DNA from: Tenacibaculum sp. MAR_2010_89
GTDB lineage: Bacteria; Bacteroidota; Bacteroidia; Flavobacteriales; Flavobacteriaceae
Length of the DNA stretch: 64,000 nucleotides
Assembly (NCBI RefSeq): GCF_900105985.1
Contig: NZ_FNUB01000005.1
Location: forward strand, 3,038,001-3,102,000
Direction: 5' to 3'
Shown: one piece after another, positions 50,232-58,611 of the stretch
How the letters are laid out: every line of letters begins with the position of its first letter
Numbering within the stretch: the first letter of the stretch is position 1
Translations under genes and position numbers: made by a program
The notes under the pieces: model-generated
Databases searched by the model: none
Told to the model about the DNA's origin: nothing
Seen by the model: only the letters and a program-made list of their open reading frames with translations

Positions 50232-51878
50232 TTAGAAACTCATACTTATGTTTACAGTAACTCCCGTACTTTCAGGAACATTTCTACAAACACCTCCTAC
50301 GCAAACTAAACCTCCACGCTGTCTTCCATAATTCAAAGCAAACCTATGTGATTTGTATGTATAACTTCCTCCTAAATTGTAATAATGGATTTTTTTAGAC
50401 ACATCTGTACTTCCATAATTATAAATATCACTAACATAAAAAGCTAAATTTGATGAAGTATTAAACTCTACAGTACCTCCAGTCCAATTCTTTCTATCAT
50501 CTTTAGTCCATAAATGTTGAGCTTCAAAACGAATAGACTTTCCATTTCCTATTTTAAATGTTGATTCACCAACTAAAATATCAGCTCTCACTTCACCAGC
50601 CTGCTCTTCTATAAAACGCTTATTATAATATTGATTTACATAATAAAAAATACTACTCCATTTTTTTGACCACTTTTTACGAACTTCTAAACTAACCTCA
50701 GAAAAATATTTTTCACCAAAACCCAAAAGAGAAGTATCATAATCAAAATTATTAAAATCTACATCTCCTTTTAATCCTGCCCAATAAGAAGCATTTACAG
50801 CAATTTTGGTTCCGTACTTACCTCCTAAAAGAGTTTTCTTCTTTATTTTATAATACAAATCCATTTGACCTCCTATTTCTCCTAACTTAACTAAAGTAGG
50901 ATCTATAAAGGAAATTTGAGGTTGCGCTTGATATACATATATATTCGTTAACAGATAATCATGTTGTTTAGTAAGCCCAGGAATGTAATTTATAATATTT
51001 TGATTAAAATTTTCCTTTACTGCATCTCTTTCTGAATAGAAATTAGCATTTTCCATTCTTCTTAAAGTAACATCGATACCTAAACCTTTTTTAGCATATC
51101 CTAAGTTTAATAAAAAAGAATTTCCTTTTTTAGCATTTCTTACATTTCCAAAAACATAAATAGCATCTTCTCCTTTCGTTACATATTCAGCGTTAGAATA
51201 GAAATTACCTGAAGAAAAGTCTAACCTCCCAGAAAAGCTATTTGTTAATGAATTAAATTTAGGTGTTAAAATCTCATTCTTTTCGTTTCTACCAAGATAA
51301 CTAACTCCGAAAACCAAATTAGAATTTTCAAAACTCAATAATTGTGATAAATCTATATTAGAGTCAAAACCAAAAATTGTTCCATCTGAATATTTAAAAC
51401 CGGCTCTCTGTTGTCCAAAAACAGCTGTTACATCGATATAATCTGTTGGGAAATATTTTACACGAGCTCCCCTTAAAGCATTGTTAATCCCTAATTGTCT
51501 ATTCTCCCATGTTCTAAAAATCAATCCACTTCCAAATTGTTCATAAAAATGACCAACTGTAAGATTTATTTTTTCTGATTTGTAACCAGCATAATAAAGA
51601 CCTAAATTAGTTTTTTCAAAACCTGGATAATAATTTAACAAAGCCATTGGTGAATAACTTTCTACCTGTAATCCTGCATAAAAATTTTTATATCCATATT
51701 CAACAGTTAAATAATTATTAGATCTAAATCTATTTGGAGCAACAAAATCCCCAGTTTTTGAATCATCCATATAATATTGTGAGTTAGATTCAAACCCTAT
51801 TGATAAGTAATCGTTTTCTTGAGCATTTAATAAAAAGCTTAAAAAAACAAAGCAAAGTGTTAGTAGGTTGTTTTTCAT
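50232..51878 (-). CDS. DUF6029 outer-membrane protein
   Basis: 548 residues with a signal peptide (cleavage near LLNAQ, residue 20). The mature part is a long series of amphipathic strands (YLTVEYGYKNFYAGLQVESY, YFSEVSLEVRKKWSKKWSSIFYYV) ending in TVNISMSF, a typical barrel end. Flavobacterial DUF6029 proteins look like this and often follow a TlpA-like gene, as here (4-base gap). Function unknown. Confidence 0.7.
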   Translation of the reverse strand: MKNNLLTLCFVFLSFLLNAQENDYLSIGFESNSQYYMDDSKTGDFVAPNRFRSNNYLTVEYGYKNFYAGLQVESYSPMALLNYYPGFEKTNLGLYYAGYKSEKINLTVGHFYEQFGSGLIFRTWENRQLGINNALRGARVKYFPTDYIDVTAVFGQQRAGFKYSDGTIFGFDSNIDLSQLLSFENSNLVFGVSYLGRNEKNEILTPKFNSLTNSFSGRLDFSSGNFYSNAEYVTKGEDAIYVFGNVRNAKKGNSFLLNLGYAKKGLGIDVTLRRMENANFYSERDAVKENFNQNIINYIPGLTKQHDYLLTNIYVYQAQPQISFIDPTLVKLGEIGGQMDLYYKIKKKTLLGGKYGTKIAVNASYWAGLKGDVDFNNFDYDTSLLGFGEKYFSEVSLEVRKKWSKKWSSIFYYVNQYYNKRFIEEQAGEVRADILVGESTFKIGNGKSIRFEAQHLWTKDDRKNWTGGTVEFNTSSNLAFYVSDIYNYGSTDVSKKIHYYNLGGSYTYKSHRFALNYGRQRGGLVCVGGVCRNVPESTGVTVNISMSF

Positions 51879-51882
51879 GATC

Positions 51883-52365
51883 TTAATCTACATTCTTTTT
51901 AATTATTTCATAAAGTTCATCTTCAAACCCAGGTGAATACCCCGAATGCCTGTATATAATTTTATTATTCTTTACAACTAACAACTCAGGCACAGTATTG
52001 ATATTTAAAGCTCTTTGTAATTCTTGATTTTTATCTAAAAGAATTTTATAATCCCAAGCTTTTCCATTCGCTAGAGCTTTTACTCTTTTTTGAGATCTAG
52101 AATCATCAGTTGAAATAGCTATTAATTCTACATTTGTTTCCTCTTGCCATTCGTCATATACATCATTAATTGCATCTAACTCATTTAAACAAGGTACACA
52201 CCAGGTAGCCCAAAAACTAAGAATGGTTATTTTGTCTTTCGAAATTTCATCAGAAATATTAACAGAAATCCCTTTTAAATTATGAAGTCTCTTGTTTGGT
52301 ACAGTTTTTTGTGAATAGCTCATTATAGTAGTTAATAACAAGCAGAATAAAATAATTTTTTTCAT
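51883..52365 (-). CDS. TlpA-like periplasmic thioredoxin-family protein
   Basis: 160 residues from the ATG ending at 52365 (an alternative ATG ends at 52380, adding five residues). A signal peptide is followed by an AhpC/TSA-type thioredoxin fold with the redox motif WATWCVPC and cis-proline region INTVPELLV. It reduces disulfides or carries electrons to an envelope partner. The next gene, for the DUF6029 barrel, follows after 4 bases. Confidence 0.85.
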   Translation of the reverse strand: MKKIILFCLLLTTIMSYSQKTVPNKRLHNLKGISVNISDEISKDKITILSFWATWCVPCLNELDAINDVYDEWQEETNVELIAISTDDSRSQKRVKALANGKAWDYKILLDKNQELQRALNINTVPELLVVKNNKIIYRHSGYSPGFEDELYEIIKKNVD

Positions 52366-52603
52366 TTTTAAGTTTTTCATTTAACATTATGTTTACATCT
52401 ATTATGTAACAAAAAGAAAGATGTTTTCCCTACAAATATTTTAATATTTAGACTAAAAAAGTGTGAAAGTATGTTAATTATTTCGGTTAAGTTTAAATTT
52501 TTAACTAAAAAAAAATAGAGTTATCAAAAAAAACGTAAAAAAAATGTAGGGTAAATTAGTTTTTTGTTGTTTTATAGTCAACAAATTAAGAACTATATAA
52601 ATT

Positions 52604-53665
52604 ATGAAAACAACAAAATTATTTTTAAGCTCTATTGTTTGCGCTTTAACTTTTACTCTTTTTATGGCATGTTCTGCTTCTTCTGATGCCGATCCTGGTA
52701 ATGAAGAAACTGTAAAAAGTGTTGAAATAAAAAAAGACAAAGACGGTGATATTATTTTTACTGGTGAGGTTGTAAAATTTACTGTTATTGCTAACGGAGG
52801 TATAAATGTTACAACAAGTGCTACTATTTATGTAAATGGTGATAAAATTAGTGGTGACTCATTTAAACCAACAACTGCTAAAGCATATGAAGTAAAAGCT
52901 ATTTACAAAAATGTAACAAGTAAAAACAAACTTAACTTAACTTGTGAGGCTAAAGGAGCTACTTTTCAAAAGAATGTTGTAGTTGAAGACTATACAGGTG
53001 CTTGGTGTGGTTGGTGTCCAAGAGTTTCACATGCATTGAAACTAGTAAGCGATAAAACAAGCAACATGATTCCTATTGCCGCACATATTGGTGATAACAT
53101 GGAGAATAAATATTCAAAAGAATTAGCCAAAGCTTTTGATGTTAAAGGATACCCTACTGCTTATGTTGATAGAGCTAAATTATGGTCAAGTCCTGAACCA
53201 CAAAACACTGCAGAAATTTTAAATTTAATAAAAGACAATGCTGTTTTAGGTATTAAAATGGAATCTACTTTAAATGGTACAGACATGAACCTTAAAGTTA
53301 GTGTTAAGTTTGGAAACACTTATGCAGGAAAACTAAAACTAACTGTTTTTGCTCTTGAAGACGGTATTGTATTAAGTCAGAAAAACTATACAAGTTATTA
53401 TGGTGGAGCTTCAGATATTGCTGACTTTAAACACAACTATATTTTAAGACATTCTTTTACAAGCGTTCTAGGAGATGAAATTGACTCTAAAGAAACAGTA
53501 AAAGATAATGTTTACACGAAAGAATTTAAAGGAAGTGTACCAAGTACAATCAAAGATTCTAGTAAAATGAGTTTTGTTGCTATCGTTTCTAATGGAGACA
53601 CTAAGGCTGCTATAAATTCAAGAAGTGCTAAAGTAAGTACTTCTAATAATTTTGAAGTAAAATAA
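52604..53665 (+). CDS. Omp28-related lipoprotein with thioredoxin-like domain
   Basis: 353 residues. Lipobox FMAC (Cys23), an Ig-like region to about residue 120, and a thioredoxin-fold domain starting with VVVEDYTGAWCGWCPR, whose CGWC is the redox motif, then GYPTAYVDR with the cis-Pro. The C-terminal third is a beta domain found in Omp28 relatives. Anchored in the envelope, probably at the outer membrane, in thiol-disulfide exchange. Terminator follows. Confidence 0.82.
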   Translation: MKTTKLFLSSIVCALTFTLFMACSASSDADPGNEETVKSVEIKKDKDGDIIFTGEVVKFTVIANGGINVTTSATIYVNGDKISGDSFKPTTAKAYEVKAIYKNVTSKNKLNLTCEAKGATFQKNVVVEDYTGAWCGWCPRVSHALKLVSDKTSNMIPIAAHIGDNMENKYSKELAKAFDVKGYPTAYVDRAKLWSSPEPQNTAEILNLIKDNAVLGIKMESTLNGTDMNLKVSVKFGNTYAGKLKLTVFALEDGIVLSQKNYTSYYGGASDIADFKHNYILRHSFTSVLGDEIDSKETVKDNVYTKEFKGSVPSTIKDSSKMSFVAIVSNGDTKAAINSRSAKVSTSNNFEVK

Positions 53666-53690
53666 TTAGTAAGTATAAACTAATAATAAG

Positions 53691-53723
53691 AAGTGACTGT
53701 CTTGTAAAACAGTCACTTTTTTT
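53691..53723 (+). terminator. Intrinsic terminator after the Omp28-like gene
   Basis: Perfect 10-bp stem (53691-53700 with 53709-53718, loop 8) followed by seven Ts. Confidence 0.85.
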
Positions 53724-53749
53724 ATTCTACTAACATAAAGTTATATTCA

Positions 53750-54196
53750 TTAAATGCCACTCCATAAAAACCTTTCTTTAGTTTTATATTTAGCACCTAC
53801 TTTTTGGTAAAACTGAATTGCTTCTTTATTAAAACTAGGAGTTTGCCATTGTATACTTGTACAATTTTCAGATTTTGCATGCATCTTTATCTTGTTCATC
53901 ATTTTAACTCCTACGCCTTTCCCTCTTATTTTTTCCATTAAAAACAAACAATCTAAATACATATAAAATTCAGCATCCCAAGTAGAGAACTGTTTCATAA
54001 ATGTAGAGTATCCAACTATTTCATCTTTATCTTCTGCCACCAGACAGTTAACAGTTAAAGGCTTTTTAAAAAAACATTCTAAGAACAACTTTTCTTTACC
54101 TTTACTATTAAAATCTGATTTTTCATAAATAGCATGCAACTTACATAGTTCTAATAACTCTTTTACATCTTTTTTTTGAATAAACCGTATATTCAT
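53750..54196 (-). CDS. GNAT-family N-acetyltransferase
   Basis: 148 residues. Acetyl-CoA motif LFLMEKIRGKGVGVKMMNKI (about 86-105) and the closing WQTPSFNKEAIQFYQKVGAKYK are typical of GNAT. It lies 11 bases after the rhodanese gene in the same direction. Substrate unknown. Confidence 0.87.
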   Translation of the reverse strand: MNIRFIQKKDVKELLELCKLHAIYEKSDFNSKGKEKLFLECFFKKPLTVNCLVAEDKDEIVGYSTFMKQFSTWDAEFYMYLDCLFLMEKIRGKGVGVKMMNKIKMHAKSENCTSIQWQTPSFNKEAIQFYQKVGAKYKTKERFLWSGI

Positions 54197-54207
54197 TTTT
54201 CAGATTT

Positions 54208-54609
54208 TTAACAAGCACATTCAAATTCCGAGCCCTTTGTAGGTTTAGTGCCATTTGTTGCATATCCATCAAATTTCCACCATTCAATTCCTCCTATGAG
54301 TTCCTTCACTTTAAAACCTAATTTAGTCATTTTTAATGCCCCTTTTGTTGATGCATTACAGCCAATTCCATCACAATAACAAACATAAGTTTTAGTTTTA
54401 TCTAAGCTTTTAGTGCTTTCTTCTGTCATTTCTATATATGGAATGTTTATAGCTGTTGGAATATGTTCTTTATCAAACCCAAACTTTCTCCTTGCATCTA
54501 AAGCAATATAATCAGTACCTTTTTCAAAAGCTTCATATAAATCTGAAGAATCCATTTCATAATTTAATTTGTTTTCGTAAAATTCAATTTGTTTTTGTGC
54601 TTGTTTCAT
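54208..54609 (-). CDS. Rhodanese-like domain protein
   Basis: 133 residues, single rhodanese domain: FIALDARRKF-like strand (YIALDARRKFGFDKEHIPTAINIPY), then the catalytic loop YVCYCDGIGCNAST with Cys, then LGFKVKELIGGIEWW. It transfers sulfane sulfur or serves in sulfur handling. The start overlaps the end of the broken NIPSNAP gene by 26 bases. C-terminal Cys pair (ECAC) may matter. Confidence 0.85.
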   Translation of the reverse strand: MKQAQKQIEFYENKLNYEMDSSDLYEAFEKGTDYIALDARRKFGFDKEHIPTAINIPYIEMTEESTKSLDKTKTYVCYCDGIGCNASTKGALKMTKLGFKVKELIGGIEWWKFDGYATNGTKPTKGSEFECAC

Positions 54610-54911
54610 CTAATATTGGTTTTAAAAAATTTCGTTCATAACTAATAATACATTTAGTTTTATATGCAAATTCATATGCCTTTTTACAAGCTGTATCTGT
54701 TTCACTATCTATTCTATATTTTTCATACATTGAAAGTGATTTAAAACTAAATAAAGCTACTGCAATATTATTTGCACCTTCATGAGGTAAAAAATATCCG
54801 TGGTGTATCCCTTCAAACTTTTCTACTAAAGGAATCCACATTTTTGCATACTTTTCAAACTCTTTTACTTTAATATGGATCAATTGTATATTTTAAGTAA
54901 CAGGTTATCAT
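54584..54911 (-). pseudogene. NIPSNAP-family gene broken by a one-base frameshift
   Basis: The main frame (to 54584) encodes the NIPSNAP body: FEKYAKMWIPLVEKFEG, HHGYFLPHEGANN, FSFKSLSMYEKYR. It has no good start: only a TTG ending at 54883. Another frame opens with an ATG ending at 54911 and reads MITCYLKYTIDPY, the usual N-terminus of this family, then hits TAA. Removing one T from ATATTAAAG near 54870-54877 joins the two into one reading frame. A -7 element at 54930-54937 fits the ATG at 54911. It is either a recent mutation, a programmed shift or a sequencing error. Confidence 0.72.
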
Positions 54912-54929
54912 TTTCTTGATTTATATGGA

Positions 54930-54937
54930 CAAATATA
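54930..54937 (-). promoter_or_regulatory. Candidate -7 element of the NIPSNAP/rhodanese/GNAT operon
   Basis: Read on the minus strand it is TATATTTG, matching TAnnTTTG, 18 bases before the ATG ending at 54911. Confidence 0.45.
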
Positions 54938-55027
54938 TAATCACATTTGTTGTCTATTAAAAAATTAAAATGAGCATTATGCATCTATGATTGATTTTTT
55001 TTCAACTAAAGTATATTCATATTATTG

Positions 55028-55035
55028 TAACTTTG
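55028..55035 (+). promoter_or_regulatory. Candidate -7 element of the LysR gene
   Basis: TAACTTTG matches TAnnTTTG and ends 5 bases before the ATG at 55041, so the message could be nearly leaderless. It lies inside a longer reading frame from 54987, arguing against that earlier start. Confidence 0.4.
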
Positions 55036-55040
55036 ATTTT

Positions 55041-55931
55041 ATGGAAATAAAGTATTTTAGGTTGATTAAAACTATAGCTGAAGAAGGAAGTATTGCTAAT
55101 TCAAGTGAAAAGTTATTTTTAACGCAATCTGCCTTAAGTCATCAACTAAAAGATTTAGAAGAACAACTAGGGTTTAAGGTATTTCATCGTACTAGAAACA
55201 AATGGTCGTTAACTGAGGAAGGTATTGAACTTTACAACTTAGGGAATTCAATTTTAAAAAGTATCGATTCTAGTTTCAAAAATATTGAAAACATAAGAGC
55301 TGGTTCTACAGGTACAATTAAAGTAAGTACTGAGTGTTATTCATTTTATCAGACTTTACCTCGTTTTATTCAAAAAATGGGAATCTTATACCCTGATATT
55401 AATCTAGATTTAATTCTTGAGGCTACGCATCAACCAATTACAAAATTACTATCCAATGAAATTGACATAGCCATAGTTACTTCTAAACCTAAAAATAATT
55501 TACTAACTAGCATTGATATTTATGAAGATAAAATTTTTGCAATAATGCACAAAGAAAATGAACTAAGTAAGTTAGACTATCTTACTGTAAGTGATTTTTC
55601 AAATGTACATTTAATAATACATTCTTATCCTTTAGAAACTGTTTCAATTTATGAGAAATTATTAAAGCCAAACAAAATTATTCCTGCTAAAATTTCTGCC
55701 ATACCACTTACAGAAGTCGCTTTAAAAATGGTTGAAGCAAATTTTGGAATAATGTGCCTTCCTAAATGGACTTTAAAATCGTTTAACATCTCCAATGATA
55801 TTGTTTTTAAAAAAATAGAAAAAAAAGGATTAAAAAGGAATCATTATTTAGTAATTAGAAAGGCGGATACTTCAAAAAAATATATTCAAGATTTTATTTC
55901 AAATTTTATTGATGAGTTTCCTATAATTTAA
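55041..55931 (+). CDS. LysR-family transcriptional regulator
   Basis: 296 residues from ATG 55041; an earlier ATG at 54987 would place 18 extra residues before the canonical LysR start (MEIKYFRLIKTIAEEGS). The N-terminal helix-turn-helix (SSEKLFLTQSALSHQLKDLEEQLGFKVFHR) is followed by a type-2 periplasmic-binding-fold effector domain. It is divergent from the NIPSNAP/rhodanese/GNAT genes and may control them, as LysR regulators often do. Confidence 0.88.
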   Translation: MEIKYFRLIKTIAEEGSIANSSEKLFLTQSALSHQLKDLEEQLGFKVFHRTRNKWSLTEEGIELYNLGNSILKSIDSSFKNIENIRAGSTGTIKVSTECYSFYQTLPRFIQKMGILYPDINLDLILEATHQPITKLLSNEIDIAIVTSKPKNNLLTSIDIYEDKIFAIMHKENELSKLDYLTVSDFSNVHLIIHSYPLETVSIYEKLLKPNKIIPAKISAIPLTEVALKMVEANFGIMCLPKWTLKSFNISNDIVFKKIEKKGLKRNHYLVIRKADTSKKYIQDFISNFIDEFPII

Positions 55932-55962
55932 AATAAACTAGTGAAAATCCTCCAATATTTAG

Positions 55963-56352
55963 TTAACTATATTTTCTTAATTGGTAAACTGAAAACAACC
56001 CAATAACAAGCTCAGCTATAACTCCAAAAACATATCCACTAGTTGGAGTGCCATCTATAATAATACTTAATATTCGCCCAGTAGCTAAAGTCAACATAAA
56101 TAAAATATTTAGTTCTGTAGCACTTTTCCAGTAATTTTCTTTAATAATACCTACTAACCAAATACAAGAAATCCCGATATATAAACACATAATTGCTTTA
56201 AGTAAATTAGAAAGATCTATCGTACTTACTTCTATGTTTAAATTGGTAGATAATATTGACGGTGTTCCATAAATAATCGCAGTTGGTACTACAATCAATA
56301 AAGAAATAACAAGATGCAAATTTTTAAAAAATAGAATTCCTTTATAATTCAT
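55963..56352 (-). CDS. DUF4345 membrane protein
   Basis: 129 residues with four hydrophobic helices (about 11-29, 47-68, 80-98, 104-122). The pattern LLKAIMCLYIGISCIWLVGI, then FMLTLATGRILSIIIDGTPTSG, then GVIAELVIGLFSVYQL is typical of DUF4345. Function unknown. Same direction as the GNAT and hydroxylase genes upstream (36-base gap). Confidence 0.7.
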   Translation of the reverse strand: MNYKGILFFKNLHLVISLLIVVPTAIIYGTPSILSTNLNIEVSTIDLSNLLKAIMCLYIGISCIWLVGIIKENYWKSATELNILFMLTLATGRILSIIIDGTPTSGYVFGVIAELVIGLFSVYQLRKYS

Positions 56353-56388
56353 TTAAATAGTATGTTTTCTTTAATTAGTACATAGCTC

Positions 56389-56802
56389 TTAATCTATAAT
56401 ATTTTCCATAATCACATACTCTATTCCTCCTTTGTTAAATTTATTCGTTGTAGCTTTTAAATCAAATTTTTTATAAAATTTTTCTTTTTCAACTCGAGCA
56501 TTACACCATATTCTTTTAGCTCCTTCTTTTTTAATAACATTTATAATGTTTTTTAATAAAACTGTACCATGTCCTAACCCTTGATATTCAATTAATGTTG
56601 CAAATTTTCTAAATTGAACTTCATTATTCTTAGTAAACAGTGATATTATTGAGGTTATTTTACCATTTACAAATAAACCAAAATGCCTTGCATTCATATC
56701 TCCTTCTAATTTAACATAGGATATTGGCATATTAGGCCACATAACTTTATGCCGAATAGGTAAAACATCAGAGGAATTTATTTGTCTAACTTCTGTAGCC
56801 AT
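56389..56802 (-). CDS. GNAT-family N-acetyltransferase
   Basis: 137 residues. Motif A reads YQGLGHGTVLLKNIINVIKKEG, with WCNARVEKEKFYKKFDLKA after it. The N-terminus RHKVMWPNMP is a known GNAT subgroup start. It lies 28 bases after the PKHD-type hydroxylase gene. Substrate unknown. Confidence 0.83.
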   Translation of the reverse strand: MATEVRQINSSDVLPIRHKVMWPNMPISYVKLEGDMNARHFGLFVNGKITSIISLFTKNNEVQFRKFATLIEYQGLGHGTVLLKNIINVIKKEGAKRIWCNARVEKEKFYKKFDLKATTNKFNKGGIEYVIMENIID

Positions 56803-56830
56803 AGTGTTTACTTATTTTTTTTCTTTTGTG

Positions 56831-57418
56831 TTATCTAAATGGTGGTCCAGATACCCAGCCAACAATAGATTGTCGTGTTCCTTTTGTTATTGGTGTAACT
56901 CTATGCATAATAAATGATGGAAATATTACAATAGTTCCTTTTTCTCTTGGAGCAGTAACTATTTCTTTATTAACCATAAATTCTAAATCACCTCCTTCAT
57001 AATCATTCGGATCAGATAATTGAATGGTCATACTTAACTTTCTTGCAGAAATTTCACCAGCTCCAAAATCTAAATGCCAATCAAAAAAATCTCCTTCAGA
57101 ATACCTAGTAAGTTGTAACTCTTGATGAAACCCTAATAAATCAAACCAATATCTTTCATTATTAGTATTGATAGCTAAAGAAGCTAATTTGCTATATATC
57201 CAATCATTTTCAGGAATATTATCAATAAACATAACCGAACTTTTTCGCAAGTCATCATTATATTTTTCATCTCCACTTATAGTAGCTTTGATAGTTGATT
57301 CATCACTCCAAAAACTAATTATCTTTTCAATTTCATGAGGTAAAAATAGACCTTGGTAATAAACAAATTCTGCAAAATTATGTTTAAGTGGCAATCCAAA
57401 AGGATAATTAATTGACAT
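56831..57418 (-). CDS. PKHD/prolyl-hydroxylase-like 2-oxoglutarate Fe(II) oxygenase
   Basis: 195 residues. Iron ligands H115 and D117 (DWHLDFG) and H172 (FIMHRVTP), with R182 as the 2-oxoglutarate ligand; the order SARKLSMTIQLSDPNDYEGGDLEF is typical of the prolyl-4-hydroxylase-alpha/PKHD family. Targets may be a protein side chain or a small molecule. Cytoplasmic, no signal peptide. First gene of a small minus-strand group. Confidence 0.85.
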   Translation of the reverse strand: MSINYPFGLPLKHNFAEFVYYQGLFLPHEIEKIISFWSDESTIKATISGDEKYNDDLRKSSVMFIDNIPENDWIYSKLASLAINTNNERYWFDLLGFHQELQLTRYSEGDFFDWHLDFGAGEISARKLSMTIQLSDPNDYEGGDLEFMVNKEIVTAPREKGTIVIFPSFIMHRVTPITKGTRQSIVGWVSGPPFR

Positions 57419-57470
57419 AGTACAAACTGATTAAACGTTATGATATTAATTTCAAATGAGTTTACAAGAT

Positions 57471-57495
57471 AGTATTAATTTAAAAAATTAATACT
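57471..57495. repeat. Inverted repeat upstream of the PKHD-type gene
   Basis: Perfect 11-bp arms (57471-57481 with 57485-57495, 3-base loop). The T-run lies on the plus strand, where no gene precedes it, so an ordinary terminator role for the minus-strand moxR gene is doubtful. It may be an operator. Confidence 0.4.
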
Positions 57496-57573
57496 TTTTT
57501 ATAACAAGTAATTCATAATAATGAAACACCACTAACACTAAATCTATAAAACCGGTAAGTAGTTTTAAAATAC

Positions 57574-58527
57574 CTAAAACAATGAAGTAATAATATCTTT
57601 AATGGTAATACTTTCTGCCTCTGCTTTATAGTTTTTTACCATTCTATGAGAAAGTATTGGAACAGCAACAGCCTGTACATCTTCTATATCTGGTGAATAT
57701 TTTCCAGAAACAGCTGCAAAAGCTTTAGCAGCTAAAATTAAATTTTGTGATGCACGTGGCCCTGCTCCCCAATCAATATATTTTCTTACAAAATCAGTTG
57801 CTTTTTCAGATTTAGGTCTTGTTTTACCTACTAATCCAACAGCATACTCAATAACATTATCTGCTACAGGGATTTTACGAATTAACTTTTGAACTTCAAT
57901 TATTTCATTCGCAGAAAAAATAGAATTTACAGTTTGATTAATTATAGATGTAGTGCTTTTTACAACTTCTACCTCTTCTTCAAAAGTTGGGTATTCTAAG
58001 TTAATAGAAAACATAAACCTGTCTAACTGTGCTTCAGGTAATGGATATGTACCTTCTTGCTCTATTGGATTTTGAGTTGCTAACACAAAAAAAGGTAAAT
58101 CTAATTTATAATGCTGTCCAGCAACTGTTACTGAACGTTCTTGCATTGCTTCTAATAAAGCTGCTTGAGTTTTAGGAGGTGTTCTATTAATCTCATCTGC
58201 TAAGATTATATTTGAGAAAATTGGCCCTTTTATAAACTTAAATTGACGATTCTCATCTAAAATTTCGCTTCCTAAAATATCAGAAGGCATTAAATCTGGA
58301 GTAAACTGAATTCTTTTAAAGTTAAGCCCTAAAACATCTGAAATGGTATTTACTAATAAGGTTTTAGCTAATCCAGGAACACCAATTAATAGTGAATGTC
58401 CTCCACAAAAAACAGATAAAAGTGTAAAGTTAACAGCCTCTTGCTGTCCTATAATTACCTTTCCAATTTCTTGTTGTAATTGTGTGTATTTTTTAACTAA
58501 ATTATTTACAGCAGTTACGTCAGACAT
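57574..58527 (-). CDS. MoxR-family AAA+ ATPase
   Basis: 317 residues from the ATG ending at 58527 (MSDVTAVNN). A TTG ending at 58560 is the longest start but overlaps a -7 element. Walker A GVPGLAKT, Walker B ILADEINR, sensor-1 VLATQNP and arginine finger ARP-type KTRPKSEKA/DWGAGPRASQNL. MoxR ATPases act as chaperones, often beside DUF58 and von Willebrand proteins, which are not next to it here. It follows the peptidyl-prolyl isomerase genes. Confidence 0.9.
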   Translation of the reverse strand: MSDVTAVNNLVKKYTQLQQEIGKVIIGQQEAVNFTLLSVFCGGHSLLIGVPGLAKTLLVNTISDVLGLNFKRIQFTPDLMPSDILGSEILDENRQFKFIKGPIFSNIILADEINRTPPKTQAALLEAMQERSVTVAGQHYKLDLPFFVLATQNPIEQEGTYPLPEAQLDRFMFSINLEYPTFEEEVEVVKSTTSIINQTVNSIFSANEIIEVQKLIRKIPVADNVIEYAVGLVGKTRPKSEKATDFVRKYIDWGAGPRASQNLILAAKAFAAVSGKYSPDIEDVQAVAVPILSHRMVKNYKAEAESITIKDIITSLF

Positions 58528-58550
58528 TTTACTATTGTTTTTATATAAGT

Positions 58551-58594
58551 ATCCGCTCAAAAGTAAGGTTTCATCTTTAAACTATTGAGCGGAT
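58551..58594. repeat. Inverted repeat spanning the moxR promoter
   Basis: Perfect 10-bp arms ATCCGCTCAA (58551-58560) and TTGAGCGGAT (58585-58594), 24 bases apart. The candidate -7 element sits at its left arm. There is no T-run on the minus strand, so it looks more like a binding site than a terminator. Confidence 0.5.
58558..58565 (-). promoter_or_regulatory. Candidate -7 element of moxR
   Basis: On the minus strand TACTTTTG matches TAnnTTTG, 30 bases before the ATG ending at 58527. Confidence 0.4.
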
Positions 58595-58611
58595 ATCTAT
58601 GAATTATTTTA

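Noticed and set aside
54584..54883. Intact NIPSNAP gene starting at TTG
   Set aside because: The N-terminus would lack the conserved start segment that is present in the other frame just upstream; a frameshift explains both.
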